NCBI GenBank assembly: GCA_029706075.1
Contig: JAINUG010000087.1
Coordinates: forward strand, 1,612,001-1,676,000
From: Aldrovandia affinis
Taxonomy: Eukaryota > Chordata > Actinopteri > Notacanthiformes > Halosauridae
Reading direction: 5' to 3'
Length of the DNA: 64,000 nucleotides
Position numbers and translations under genes: made by a program. Shown in pieces: positions 12,951-26,469 of the stretch (the stretch's first letter is position 1; each line of letters begins with the position of its first letter). Under the pieces are notes generated by a model. That model did not search any database, was not told the DNA's origin, and was given only the letters and a program-made list of their open reading frames with translations.

Positions 12951-14589
12951 TGTGATTTCTTTATGAAACACTTTAAAAAAAGAGAAAAACTATTTTTTAC
13001 CATTTCAATTGATTTCAAGCAGTCTGTTACAAAAATGTGCAGCTTTAAAAGAGAAAGTGGACTATTGAAGGGACTGTTCTGCACAATGGGACTCAACAAT
13101 TACCATTGGTAACCCCTCCTCATTTTGTCAAAGTATCTACAGTTCAGGGAACAAAGGTAATTGTAGTAAAACGGGCCCCCTCCCATTAATTTTCACCAAT
13201 TTCTTGAGCTAAAAAGGTAGCATTTTGGTTTCTTCTCAACATACTGTCTTCTTAAGAAATAGGTACAATGCTGGGAATATTCATATTATAGCAAATTTGG
13301 AGGAAAACACAGCTTCTGGATGCACATGCCACATGAATTCTCAAGCAAGGATTGTCATTATTCATGATACATTTTCTTGTCTGTCAGAATCAAATTGATT
13401 CTGTCAAATATCTACAATTCAGTAAATGACGGGTAAGCGGAAACGCTGTTGCTTATCTATAAATCAGGCCCGATCAAACTACTGTAGTAGTTTGATATTT
13501 CAATGCCTGTTCTTTAAAGCGTGTGACTGCTGTCTTCCAATCCCACAACACCGCCGTCGAATCATCTCCACAGCCATTGTCGAAAGTCCCCACGCCATTT
13601 TTTCCTCAGGGACATCTCAAATTTCAACCCACCTGAGCGATTTAACTCTGAATGTGTCCATTTCCAATCCTGAACTGTGATGCCTTTGTATATGTGCAGA
13701 CAAAGCTGCCATAATTTTCCTCAATGTACCCCACTATGGACTTTCTAAACTTTTTCACAGCTGTCAGGACAATCTAGTTTAAATACGTGCCATTGCTATT
13801 GTTCAGTAAAGGCTATTAATACACCAGGTCCTGGGTGACCTCTCATTTTGTATTTTGACTGCAACTTGTTCAAGAACGATCACCTTTGAGACCTCAGCAA
13901 AAAGACATGTCTATTTCAGCCGTCACTCGACGGCAGCCACACAATACCTCTCCTGGAGATTAACGACGGTGATCATTTTAATTTGAGTTTAATTATACCC
14001 TTGGCAGGTAGACTTCCATCAGTCAATCCTGGTATTGACTGCCTAGTTGCCATGACAACAGCTCAATATAAGAAGCCGATGGATTCAGAATGTCTGGTCA
14101 GAATGACTTGCTGGAGGAGAATTTAGAGACGCTGTATAAAACAGGTGCACTGTACACCTTGCAAAAATGCCATTTAGCCCACATTGCCCTGTCACATTGT
14201 TTTTTATTATTTTTGGGAGAAAAAAATATTACTTGTCAAACAATCTTTTTCTCTGAGCAATTGTATTACTATAAAAGAATATCATTTCCCCATTTGTTTG
14301 AGAATACAATATAGGTCATTACCCTTATTGTTTATTTTATACAGCCTTCTTTGTGCATCTTTATCTTTATTTAAGGGTCTGAATTATGTTGGAAGGTACT
14401 GTATATAGTTTTCATATCTAGGATCATCATCTGAACTGTTAGCTCCTTGCCTATTAATTGGCTTATATCATAATGTCATTGAAACTGTATTTAAACTATA
14501 TACAGTAGCCTTTAATTTCATAAATATAGTTTGCATGTCTTCTCAGTTTATCTTCTGAACTGTATTTTACATTTTTATTTTGTTTGTAA
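12951..14589. other. Non-coding, no gene recognised
   Basis: No supported gene. A short perfect inverted repeat lies at 13473-13496 (10-bp arms, 4-nt loop). Confidence 0.55.
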
Positions 14590-14915
14590 TTTTTCCCCAT
14601 TTTTCTCTCAATTTCATAGCCAATTCAACCCTCTATTTATTTTGTTTCCCCCTTCCCTCACAAGCCCGTCACCCGTCCTCCGGGTCAAGCTAATATCCAG
14701 AGGCTGCCTCCTCCAAGACAAAACTTCGCCCACCTGTTCTTTAGGAACGCCCTACTGCTCCTCGGTGAGCTCGTGCTGACTTTCCCTCCCCCGACCCCCT
14801 GGGGCGGACAGCCAAAAGCCGCCCCCCGATTGGGGCTCCCGGCAAGAGTCGGACTAACGCAGTTGGGTTTCGAACCGCGACTGCAGTAGGCAGCTTATAC
14901 TCCCGGCAGAGTGCA
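14590..14915 (-). mobile_element. tRNA-derived SINE, second family
   Basis: Same layout as 7186-7547: a minus-strand head with a B-box remnant near 14865 (GGTTCGAAACCC), a GC-rich body with CCGCCCCAGGGGGTCGG near 14794, and a tail near 14590. Confidence 0.65.
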
Positions 14916-16357
14916 TTAATTAATTGTTTCCAATAATGGTTTGCTTGTCTTTTCAAGATAATTATTTTTATTCTTATTTGGTGCTTGCAAATTTGCTATG
15001 AATATTTCGATTCTGACTTAATGACACTGCTGCAGTACATATCAGCAGCTGTAAATGAAAATGCAGAATAGTGGAATGATAATCCTTATCAATATTAGTA
15101 TTTTTGTTATCAGGGAAATACTGCTGGTATTTTTGTGCTCTCTTTTGACGTGCCCTTTGCTTCTGTTCAACTAATTGGTGCCGTTGTTTGAATTCTTATC
15201 CATATATTTGAACAAAAAAATCTCTTTCAAGAACTAGTTAAATGTAGATATGTTTGTTTTTGACATTAGGCTGTATGCCCATGTCACAGTGATCATGAAA
15301 AACTAGCAATTAACGCCACCCTTTCAGCTGCAATCACAATGACACATGCAAATTTGCGGCGATTTGAAGCATATGAATGCTTCTATTGGCTGATGGGGAG
15401 AGCGGAAAACAACACTGGGGCTTCAATAATGACACAACAGTGTGGCTCTCCATTGGCCCACCTGCTCTTGAGGTATTTTGAAGAGGTGGATATCGCCCCT
15501 TGAATGTTAACACTGCCCACAGTCTGAGACTCTGAGAAAGCTTTTGTGGTATTATAACAACATAAGAAAATGTAATGACACATTCAGTCACAGTAACAGA
15601 ACGGAGATACAGTATACACATCTGCAGCTCCTTAAGTAATCAAGACCAATGATGGCTCACCTACTCCTGTAGGTGAGCAGTACTGGTGGCCCAAATCCTC
15701 CAGAATAATGTTTACTTAAAGATTTACTGATTCATACACAAAAATATGTACGTTTTCAATTTCATATGTTTTATTTTTATAGTATTAGTTTTATAATGTA
15801 TCTTATTTTCTATATTTACTGTATATGTATTTTTTTCCCCCAGGGTTGCCAATTTAGGGCATTTTCCAATCGATTTATGGTCATTTTTATGCCCAAGGTA
15901 AAGTATCTGGGTTCATTTTGGGCCTTTATTGTAATTTAGTGTTAAAAATGACAGTCTGCCTCGTTTATCCATGGCCCAAATAGAAAGTACTCAGTGCTGA
16001 TCTGGGATCAGGTTTCCTCTACCCAAACCGTAACCTTAACCACAGGCTAAACTGATCCTAGATCTGCACTCAAATGCAACAGTAACTTCTACCTATAGCC
16101 TACTGTACTACAGGCCTGATGGTGTCTAAAACAACTAGTAACAAGTGAGTTTCAATGAGGTATAGGAGGATACACCTCAATTTTATTTTATTTTTTTACC
16201 TGAGATTTACACATCCAGATCTTCTTCCCATTTTTCTTTCCAAGATATTAAGGGTATATGTCACACTCCATATGGAATGGAGTTATCAGTCTGCAGACTG
16301 GATTTTATTAGCTGTACCAAAGGGAGAGAGAGAGAGAGAGTGAACCGATACAAAATG
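14916..16357. other. Non-coding, no gene recognised
   Basis: No supported gene. A small hairpin-forming segment (GCTCACCTAC ... GTAGGTGAGC) lies at about 15655-15680, and a short GA repeat at 16323-16340. Confidence 0.5.
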
Positions 16358-16695
16358 ACAAAATAAACTTTGGCCGTCCCCCTCACGGGTTCCGGCTAAA
16401 AACAATAAATAAAAGTAACAAACTAAACAAAATGCGCCTTTCGGCAAAACACTAAACATTCACACGCACGGGCGTTCACAGCTTTGCAGTTGTTTTTCCT
16501 TTGCTCACAGTTCTGTCTTGCCAGCATTCAGCTCCCGTGTTCCAACCACCTACTAAGAGAGCAGAGCAGCTTTAAACACACAGGTACAATTAGACAATGC
16601 CGCACAGCTGTGTCCCCTAGCCAGCATGCCAGTAGGCATGGCCGTTAATCACCCTGATTCTCCTGCCTAGTCCGACACCTTCCACAGTGCATTAC
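16358..16695 (-). repeat. LTR-like or other interspersed repeat
   Basis: This block is richer in GC than its surroundings. Read on the minus strand, it has a TTTAAAG box near 16574 followed by AATAAA-like signals near 16405, an order that would suit an LTR. I found no flanking duplication and no second copy in the window. Confidence 0.3.
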
Positions 16696-17349
16696 AGGTT
16701 CATGATGCTTAGCTTGGCATTTCACTCTCAATGTAGAATCCACTGGAGACTCGTCAGTGAGGATACGTTGAAAGGACTCAACTGGACGTACTGAATTTAT
16801 TAATATCTAAAAACCTGGGACCTGGGAAAATTCCATTTCTGAGACAGATTTTCAAATGATGTGAAATTTCCCTCAATGAATAAATCCCGGATGGACATTA
16901 TGCCCTTGTTATGCCAGACGGTGAAGGCGCCTTCTGACAGACAGGGAGGGAATATATGGGTAAATACCCACTGGGGCATGTGATGAGAGAGAGTTCAGTT
17001 TGAAGGCATATGAAGAGATCAATTCATCCCTTGTATCCCTTGTATGTAAATTTTAGCTAACTAAACAATCATTAATAATAATATAATAATATACATTCAA
17101 CATTTAAAAAATCATTAAATCAATAATTAATTTTATTCACTGTTGATTCTTTCAACAGCTGATTCTTTTATGAATTATTTTTGTTTATCTTTTGTGTACT
17201 TTCAGTGGGGTGAAATGTTTGGATGCACTAGGCGCTATCTGTGTCTCTCTGGTGCCTCTGTGTACAGGCTGAGGTCATAGGCTAAGAGGCAATGGTGTGG
17301 ACATGACAACTATGTGTTTATTTTGATTTGTTAAGGTTGAGACTTCTTT

Positions 17350-17396
17350 AGGATTCTAAGGATTAACTTCTGGGAGGTTAGAATCCTTAGAATCCT
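17350..17396. repeat. Perfect 15-bp inverted repeat
   Basis: AGGATTCTAAGGATT (17350-17364) and its exact reverse complement (17382-17396) are separated by 17 nt. Each arm is itself built from two GGATTCTAA-like units. It could form a hairpin. No function is evident. Confidence 0.75.
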
Positions 17397-19252
17397 ACTT
17401 ACCACTCCCCATGAAAAATTACAACAGTGATTCAGACGTTATGGAAACTGTATTAAATGGCATTGAAGAGATTGTCTCTTCAGACAACATGTTGATTCTG
17501 TGAGTGAGTGTCTCCCGGTGCACTTGAATGAAGCTCTAATTGAAGAGTCTTGTAAGCTTGATCGTGTTAGTAGTTAGTTAGTAAACGGTTTATTTGTTTA
17601 TAAAAATGAGATAAAATGCAATAACGTACATGTGGCAGCAACCAAGCTGAATTTAAAGTACATTTTACATTGGTATAATCTAAAATATTTAAATTAAATT
17701 AAATTAAATTAAAAAAAAAAATTTAAAATTAAAATAATCTAAAACATAAAGAGCAACATTAAAAGCATAACATAGACTGGCATAAAATAGACAAACCGAC
17801 ACACAATAACATGACAAACCGACATACCAGCACACAACAATCATTATAGTGTTCACTTATTTAAAAGTCTGGTCATGGCTTATGGCGGATTGCTCAAGTG
17901 GGAGCCACTTGCGGAACAGGGGCGATTAGCCATTTCTTGTCGGTCATCGGGTTCAATGCCATCGATATGAAAGGTTGTTTCACTCTGTGAGAGATTGGCC
18001 AGGTTTTTGATGTGTTTATGCCATTGGGCCATATTTAGATTTTGATCGTGTCTGCTTAGCAGATCGTGTCTGTTTTATCCTCAACAGTTTGTCTATATAA
18101 TATATAATAGCATATCATATACACAGAGTGTTCCATGCCACCTCTCAAAATAGCCTGAATATCCTGACTGCTGTGCAAAGCGATAGCCAAGCATTCAATA
18201 GCTATAGCAAGAGAGAGGAGTTCCTGGTGGAGGTGGAAGAATGGAGACATTGTATTATTGTGCAAACAGTGGCCTTTGGGGAAGAAGCTAACACTCTTAT
18301 AATCTATGATGCAAAATGATCACCAAAGCCAGATTTGTGTAATGCATAAAAAGGTTGTGGGAGATAATTGTGTGGAAGACAGCTTTCGGACATTGTGCCA
18401 AGACATTTTTTGGCAATCTTGGCAAGACATTTTACATCAGCGTTGAGGGGCGAAATTAACCATAGGATGTTTTTTGAGAAGACGCAAGATGGAGGCTTCA
18501 CCTCGGGTAGGCAGCAGTGTTAAGGAGACAAACACATCTCTTAAGAGATGAGACAGACGTGCTTAAATAGGGTGCCCATCCAGCCCAGATTTCCCACTTT
18601 GAATGGAATAGGGATTGGGAACTTTGTTCACAGATAAGGCAGCCATATATGTTTTATGCAATTACTATGCACTTACATGTACGTGATATTGGAAAAAGAC
18701 ATAAGATAACTTCTTTACCTTCAAATTTCCTAAAAAAAAATAACTTTTTTTTCTTCACAATCTGCTCATAATGAGGAATGTAATGATGGTAAATCGAGTT
18801 TCAAAACACCGTTGGGTTGGTTTTATTTTGCCTTAAAACTTGTACGTTTTTACATGGGTTCAAATGAGAAACTCCATGTTTCACCCTCATAGCAGAGAGA
18901 TTAGCAGTATTGGGTTACTTCCAAGGTTTCCCTTCTTGGGTAGGCTGCGGGCGTGCTTTCCAGTGTAATTGTGTAATTATATATGCATGTCTATGGGTAC
19001 AACCCAGTGCCATATTCAGTGGTGGGGACACTGTGCTGTAAACGTCATTAGATCTTAAACTGAGGTTTTGTTCACTGATGCCTCTTTTCAGTCAGAACTT
19101 TATTATCCCAAATTGGGAGATTGGGATGTACAGACAGGCCCAATTATGTACAACACAAATCATACATACAATAAAACACAGTATGACAGTAACACAATCC
19201 ACCTTTGGCTCCCAACCACAGTAACCAACTGCACTCTGTTCTGAGCACTTAC
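17397..19252. other. Non-coding, no gene recognised
   Basis: It contains an AT-rich low-complexity stretch at about 17670-17745 made of AAATT units. No supported gene. Confidence 0.55.
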
Positions 19253-19615
19253 ATTCTCAAAAATAAAGGTACATTTAAGGTAAACTTTTGTTCCTCAGGG
19301 TACGTTTGCTGCAGTTCATTGTGTCTTCAAAGCTGCACATAAGATCCTCCATAATATGGTTTTGTACCCTTTTCCAGTGAAAAAGGTACAAATTGAGGGA
19401 AGGTACAGATATCTACCAAGGTAGGGCAATGAATCCTTATTCACACTGGCAGCCATATTGGAATGAAAATGAGGTAAGCGTAAGCCTTTTTCTCGCAAAT
19501 TATGTTCTTATGTTATGTAAATGTACAATTCAGTACCCTACAGGGGTACTGCCACATTGACAAGCATTTGTTCTTTAATAGGTACAACATGGTACCTTTT
19601 TGTCTGAGAGTGCAT
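19253..19615. mobile_element. MITE with GGTAC-rich ends
   Basis: The left end reads ACATTCTCAAAAATAAAGGT and the right end is close to its inverse (GGTACCTTTTTGTCTGAGAG). Several further GGTAC or GTACC motifs lie inside. A second copy of similar length lies at 25195-25556. It is non-coding. I could not fix a target duplication. Confidence 0.65.
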
Positions 19616-20188
19616 AACTGGGGTGAAGACACAGCCTGTGTGTGCATCTAACAGAAACCACTTGTATTTTAGACAACATTTAGTTCTAACAGCGCAAGAA
19701 GTGAGTGCAATTTGAGTGTGATTAATACAAAGTGTTTTTGGATCTTCCTGATATGTTATTGATAAAGAATCTGCACTCACACAATTTGAATTTTGTCCTG
19801 TCCCATTTGCCAGCATTTGATTAGTGTTTCATTTTGTCTTTTTTTGCATTTAATCCCTGATTAAAAATCCCTAACTGGCTATCCTCTCCAGCAGAAATAA
19901 CCATATTTAAGTACAGTTCTTTATATTTATACATATTTCTAGTTTCATAGTTCTCTGTTTTCTGTTTACCTTCCTTGTCAAATAAAAAAATTAAATGAAG
20001 TCATCACACATTACCTTCACCTTCCCGTTCCAGTTTTTTGTCATTTAATTCTCTAGAAAATCACATTCATCGCCTGTAATGAATACATTTTTACATTCAA
20101 AAAAAGAAATGACTAAGATATCGGGAACTATAAAGATCAAACTGCCCAGATGCACCAAGTCTGAAATTGGCATGTGGGGGTGTGTTTG

Positions 20189-20236
<48 letters not shown>

Positions 20237-21677
20237 TTCAGTATTTGTGTCCTTGTATGCTTTTCTTTATGTGGACATAAATAAATTGTTAAAATGTGTG
20301 CGCAAGTGTGTATGTGAGACACACTCTATGTGAATGCGTGCATGTGTAAGTGTGTTTCTGTCTGTGTGTGTAAAGTGCATGTATTATAATAAGCACTGCT
20401 CTGATTATGGCTAATTGTCAGCTTGTCTTAATAACCTCATTGGGATCAGTTAGGGGGAGGTGCACAAATTAAACCAAAACAGACAGGAAGAAAATAGAGA
20501 TGAGCCCGAGGCATGACGGTAAACAAGAGCAAGGGTGGGCTGAAAATTAATACAGCTAGTCCAGACAGACGTACAACACATTACTGTCCTGCACATCTTC
20601 CCTTCAATAAAACCGTAAAGGTTATCAAATGATGAAGGTCCAGTCTCAAAACATAAATCTGATGGAACAAATAATCTTGCAGCCGTGATCGAGCATTTGT
20701 CCAGAAATTGGTGGCAATAACAAATCGAAGGCTGACTTTTCTGAGATACGAAAACAGTGCATTAATTAAACCTGGACTTGGTAAAGGTCAGTGGTGTTGA
20801 CAGAAAGAGTCTTAATCATTTCACTGATGTGCTTGGACATCCAGATTGTTCAGATCAAAGAATACTTTCCACCTTGTCTCTTAAGTACTTAATTAGAATT
20901 ACAGTAAGTCACCTCAGCAGGAGTGAGTTCAGCAGCAAAAAAACATTGCAAATAAACTGAAACGATGCTGTATTTAATATACGGTTGCATAATGCTGTTA
21001 CTGTGCTCTGCCTATTGCTGATAGGGCGACTGTGTACGGTGAGACACCGATTCTTAAATAGGTCACTCGCTGCTTCTAGACACAACCTAACAAGCCCACC
21101 AAACTAAAACAAACATTCCTATGAGATCGTTGCGAAATGGTGTGCAACGTTGCTTAAATGGCTGGATATTTACTGAAGCGATTCACAGTAACCGTCTTCC
21201 TCATGGGTGGAACACCTCAGCATGATATTAAAGCAGCATCACCCTCTGGTTACAGGCTCTGTTTCTCACTACTGTTCCACACTGGCAACACTTTCATACA
21301 GCTGTTTCTCACATTCTTGTGATTAATATAAAAACTTAATCAAATACACTGGGTGGGCTCTGAACAGTTCATAACTGTTACCCTAGACAAGTCCCTTTTA
21401 CAACAGCTAGACAAATTCAAATAAAGTGTTTCTTTAACCCCTTTGAGGAGGCAGTAATATCACAAAGCAGGGTGGGGCTTTTCATACGAACACAATCAGA
21501 CATCCGTTCCAAATCCGCAATCCAGGTCCAAGTTTTGTCTGTAATCCAATTGTCCAATCCAAACACAAAACAAACACACTTTCAAAACTCTCTCTCTCTC
21601 TCTCAAAACTCTCTCCAAAAACTCTCTCCAAAAATACTCTCCAAAAATATTTTAAATAACAAACCCGTTCCTACTCC
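19616..21677. other. Non-coding, simple repeats only
   Basis: A GT microsatellite of about 43 bp lies at 20192-20234. A CT-rich run (about 21589-21605) is followed by short repeats of ACTCTCCAAAAA. No supported gene. Confidence 0.55.
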
Positions 21678-22240
21678 TCTGATTGGTTAGGCCTTGCAAT
21701 GGCCGTAAATTCTTGCGGTGGCATTAATATGAAAAATAGGCCAGGCAGCCACTAGTAATCAAATGACCTTGGGAGGGCTGGGTGGGCTCTCCAGGTCCAC
21801 TCAGGCAGTTTTCATAACTGCCCAGACATTAAATACAGAAATAAACAAGTCAGTCTATTTTGTTTCCCTTTTCTCTTCAGTTAACATGGTCCCCCATAGC
21901 TCCTCTAGGCTCCCTTGAAGGTCCGGCAGGCTGAGTGGGACTGAGGACCATTGTCCCCACTCCAGAACTCCACCTGTGTGCTAGCGTCTTGGGTGTTACA
22001 AAGTCCAGCTCTTCACTCACCCCTTTCAGTCGGTCTTGTAGGTCCAGCACAGTCTCGGCTTGGACCTTCAACAAATGCTTAATTTTGACAAATTAACAGC
22101 TTCTCCAAAAGCTGATTGGTTAGGCCCGTATAATATAATTGGCCCAACACCTGCTAATCAAATACACTGCCTCTGCTGCAGCTCCATGTTCAGGGCGTCA
22201 GTTTGCATAAATACAGAAATAAACAAGCTCTTTCAGTTAA
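21678..22240. repeat. Diverged repeat pair
   Basis: The segments 21678-21865 and about 22105-22240 share the same ordered motifs: CTGATTGGTTAGGCC, then CTAATCAAAT-like sequence, then AATACAGAAATAAACAAG. They are about 430 bp apart and diverged, so they are either an old duplication or two LTR-like copies. The shared end carries an AATAAA signal. Confidence 0.5.
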
Positions 22241-22994
22241 TCAAGCAATGGATTCTCACCATCCCAGGGAGTCCATGTGGTGCTCCTCAACAAATAGACA
22301 AATTCACTCTGCTTCATGACGCCATTGGTCTTGCATTTATAGGTGACACTCACTGACCTTTCATGGTCTGGCTCCAGCACTTATGGTGTGAGAGTCAAAC
22401 AAGTCTGCACTGCCAGTAAAAAAATGATTACAATTATTCTGACTATTGCATATAAAGATGATAGCTTGCTAAATAAAATTGTGATGGATGGATGGACCTG
22501 ACATAAAAAGACTGCACAGATTGTTGGCTAACACGTTAGCTAAATAGTAAATAGTAAAATCGTAATGAAATGTAGTGTGTGAATTCCTGTGAAACTGTCT
22601 TTTTAATATCCAGCCTGTAAATAATGGCTTTCTATGCTTGGTGAAGGTTTAATTCCTACTTGAAATGTTTGTTTTTTTGGAGAGTGTGACAGATACAAAA
22701 GAAGTCAAGATGAGAGCAATTTGAGTTGCTCAGTAGGAGACTGTTCTGCTCACCTAATAGCTTCTTTCAAGGGGAACGTGTTATGGGAACTAAAACATAA
22801 TTACACTGTTTGGCAAACAAACAGATCTCCCCCTGTTCTCTGTTTTAATAATATGGAGCAAGAGCAATAGACCAAGCAGAACCAAGCCAATTGAAAAACA
22901 CTTAAAAGAAAGTGCATCCGTTGTCATTTCATTCAAACCAGCCAAATTACAGCCTTTACTCTCAAAGAAATGCCTTTACTCTCAATGCTTTAAA

Positions 22995-23985
22995 ATATGA
23001 AGCTGAATCTGGGGAAGACAGAGCTGCTCTTCCTCCCTGCGAAGGGCTCCCCAATTGGCTCAATCACCGTGGAAGGCTCCATAGTGTCTCTGTCTCAGTC
23101 TGCCAGGAGCCTTGGAGTGACCCTGGACAACCAGCTGTGCTTCTTGAGCCATATTGCAGCGATCACTCGGACCGTTTCTCCCTCCACAACATCCGGAGGA
23201 TCTGACCGTTCCTCACCCAAGAGGCCACTCAACTCCTGGTCCAGGCCCTGGTGATCTCACGTCTGGACTACTGCAATTCCTTGCTGGCAGGCCTTCCGGC
23301 CTGTGCCATCAAGCCACTGCAACTATTCCAGAACGCTGCCACTCGCCTGGTGTTCAACCAGCCGAAGTTTACCCACGTCACCCCTCTACTCTCCTCTCTG
23401 CACTGGCTCCCCATCGCAGCACGCATCAGATTCAAATCACTGGTGCTTGCTTTTCAAGCGGCCAGAGGTACTGCTCCCCCATACCTCCAGTCACTCATCA
23501 CTCCCTACACCCCGCCCAGACACCTCCGCTCCGCCTCTTCTGGCAAACTGACTGCCCCATCCCTCCGGGCGCCTGGCAGCCGCTCCTTGCAGTCTCGCCT
23601 CTTCTCTGTCCTGATCCCTCGCTGGTGGAACGACCTCCCGCAATCGGTGAGGACCGCGGAATCACTTGCAATCTTTTGCAAGAGACTCAAAACCCACCTC
23701 TTCAGACTCCACTACCACTGAACACTGTCCATCTAGTCAATCTGTCATCACCACTGTTTACTTGTTCTACACTACAAAAAAATACAAAAAACACTAACCT
23801 TTTCTTTCCCAGTGTTACAGGTATGATATGCAGACGCCTGCAATTATGTCTATTGCTGTATTACTGCACTAATCTTGTGCGCTAACTATGATTATTCTTA
23901 CCTTGTATTAATGTACATCTTGTAAGTCGCTCTGGATAAGAGCGTCTGCTAAATGCTTAAAATGTAAAATGTAAATGTAAATATG
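22995..23985 (+). pseudogene. L2-like LINE, 3' part of ORF2 and tail
   Basis: The copy begins within the LNLGKTELLFLPAKGSP block. A frameshift near 23190-23250 is followed by one clean frame of 156 codons (23251-23721), including SRLDYCNSLLAGLP, LHWLPIAARIRFKSLVLAFQ and RWWNDLPQSVRTAESLAIF. It ends at a natural stop (KTHLFRLHYH). The 3' untranslated region follows, with the CTCTGGATAAGAGCGTCTGC block at about 23931 and terminal AATGTAA repeats. This is the best reference in the window for the L2-like fragments. It is 5' truncated and not functional. Confidence 0.9.
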
Positions 23986-24290
23986 AATATTGACATAGGG
24001 GTTTCATATAGGAAGAACTACCATAGAATCCTTACAGGCCATTTAAATATAAATATTCAACTAGTATATTCTCGTAATGTCATGTATAATATGCAAAAAT
24101 GCTGTGAAAATATGTGAAAACTATTAGAAAATCATCTGTAGAAATGACATTCAATTATTAGCTGCAGTTGCCAGAAAGCTACTGTATTTTGTTTTGGTTC
24201 TGCGTATAGTTATTTAATTTATACAGAACCAAAAAAAACTTGTTTTATATATTACATTATATTACTGTTTCTACTTCATACTGCATATGA

Positions 24291-24525
24291 CTTACATTTT
24301 ACATTTACATGTACATTTTAGGATGGATGTACTTATCCAGAGCGACTTACACAGTTTACATTTCTTTACATACAATCCATTTATACAGCTGGAAATTTTA
24401 CTGAAGCAATTCAGGTTAACTACCTTGCTCAAGGGTACAACAGCAGTGCCCCACCTGGGAATTGAACCTGCAACCTCTGAGTTACAAGACCAGCTCCCTA
24501 ACCATTACACTACACTGCCAGCCAC
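24291..24525 (-). mobile_element. tRNA-derived SINE with L2-type tail
   Basis: This is a nearly complete copy. On the minus strand the head has the B-box GGTTCAATTCC (about 24456-24468), the body has TGTTGTACCCTTGAGCAAGG, and the L2-type tail lies near 24325-24350. Confidence 0.85.
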
Positions 24526-24539
24526 AAACTTACACTTAC

Positions 24540-24805
24540 AAACTCCCCACTGACCTCAAGACAGCTGAATCGCTACGCATCTCTAAAAACGTACCTCTTT
24601 AGACTACACCTTGGACCTTCACCCACCCAACCCTATATTGTACTTATTTATGATAATTTCCTTTAGCACTTGTGTTGATTATGCTTCTTACTTGAGGAAT
24701 GATGTGCTTGAAGATTATAGCATCAAGTGGATATTTATCTACTGCTGAATGCACTTTCTGTAAGTCGCTTTGGATAAAAGCATCTGCTAAATGATTGTAA
24801 TGTAA
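24540..24805 (+). mobile_element. LINE 3' end, L2-related
   Basis: A remnant of the last coding block (SRQLNRYASLKTYLFRLHL-like, about 24550-24615, with changes) is followed by an untranslated region and the tail GTAAGTCGCTTTGGATAAAA (about 24760) and GCATCTGCTAAATGATTGTA. The tail differs from the main L2-like family here, so it is probably a related subfamily. Confidence 0.65.
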
Positions 24806-25194
24806 AGTTAAAAGAATATGTTTCTATACACCACTTGTGTGTCTTGAAACATTCGATTTGGAGACTGGCGAGTGAGACATGGTGTTTGGAAGATGCGGGG
24901 GGAAAATCATGAACACAGCTGTTCACAGAGTCATAAACTGGCAGTTGTATTTGTTGAAAAGAGATCTGCAAAAGAGTTGGATTCAAGTTTTCTTAAGGCA
25001 CAAGAGGAGTTTATTTCCTGAAGAAAATGTGCACTCAGAACAGCTTATAATACTTCAAAACACAACAGGCCCTACACAGACGATCCAGAACTTCAAAAAG
25101 CCACAGCCTCAACATTGGCAGAGTACCGCACTCAAATGTCACACGTGCAGATATTATACATCTACAAAGCAATGAGACATGGCAAGCATGAAGT

Positions 25195-25556
25195 CCACTA
25201 CACTCTCCGAAAAAAGGTACCATATTGTACCCATTAAGGTACAAATGCTTGTCACTATGGCAGTGGTAGGATTCATTACACTACCGGCAGGGCTGGACTG
25301 GGACAAAAATACCTGCCATTTGGTAAATCCAGTCATTTTTTACCGAAAAAATTTCCTCAATATTTTAGGCTATATAAAATTTTTACCGGCCCTGGCCCAA
25401 AAAAGGGCATTTGCCCGGTAGAAATTCATCCATCCTGAAGGTAAATATCTTTACCTTTCCTCAATTTTTACTGGAAAAGGGTACAAATTCATATCCTGAA
25501 GGATTTGAAGGTACAATTATCACATCTGTGCCTTAATTGTACCTTTTTGAGAATAT
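25195..25556. mobile_element. MITE with GGTAC-rich ends, interrupted
   Basis: Its ends resemble the copy at 19253 (CACTCTCCGAAAAAAGGTAC at the left, TTGTACCTTTTTGAGAATAT at the right). The middle, about 25284-25420, looks like a separate insertion: it starts CGGCAGGGCTGGACTGGGAC and ends CATTTGCCCGG, ends known from other fish MITEs. Confidence 0.55.
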
Positions 25557-26469
25557 AGAACAAAGTTAAAATATTAGCCAAGCAACACAGTATGAAGGTA
25601 ATATTTATTGATAAATATGTATTGATAATTATGTAACTTAGATTCGTACACAAAAATGAAGAGTTTTGGGCAACATCTCATCCAGTAAAAGTGTGTATGT
25701 GTGTGTGTGTGAGAGAGAGAGAGAGTATGTGTTACGTTAATATAATTACTACGTATTTACGTAGTGGCTATTGTTCTAGGAGAAAAGTGAGTTAGCTGTT
25801 TAGCTTACTGATCAGTGAAGTATGTTAATGTTGAAGTTATGAAAAGAAAACAAGTCTCCCTTGAAGGGGTTGTTTACCAAAAGAAGAGATGTGATACTAA
25901 CACCATCTGAAACGGCGGAAATCTGTGTTGTGTTGCCAATCGTAATATCTCCGCCAGACATAAACAGCTAGCTCAACCACATCTTGACCAATTCCCCACT
26001 AGGAATTGCAGGCTACGAGCAAATGACACAGGGGTGCTGTGTTGGCATGGGTTGATTTCAGGTCAGTGAATGCGGGTCAAAGTAAATCAATTGCCAGCAA
26101 AATAGATGCAAACAGGACCAATGAAGTACACCAATGATGTGGATGACTTGTTAGCTGGTGTGGATTTTTTGTCGAGGCAGGCAGTTTTACCGTTTTACCA
26201 TATACAGTTTCACTCATGATCAGCACAATACATTTTATGTAACGTCACTTTGCCATACCTTAGCTTTTGCTGAAATGACACCACTGGACCACACACAGCA
26301 GCAGGCTGCTGAAGCTGTCACACATGGAAGCTTCAATGGGGTAACAGTACAAAAAATACTCAAAGCATAAATCAATAAATCCCCAGAAATGTTATAAAAC
26401 ACTCGCACAAGAATGGTGATGCAGAATGAATTTATTTTTGACCAAATCAATGTTCTTCAGCCAAATGTA
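25557..26469. other. Non-coding, no gene recognised
   Basis: A GT/GA microsatellite lies at about 25692-25725. No supported gene. Confidence 0.55.

Noticed and set aside
12341..13112. Overlapping ORFs of about 90-120 codons
   Set aside because: They lie mostly in the family B repeat and AT-rich flanks and have no domain.
20079..20333. 84-codon ORF with Cys-Val repeats, and the reverse with Thr-His
   Set aside because: It is a translation of the GT microsatellite.
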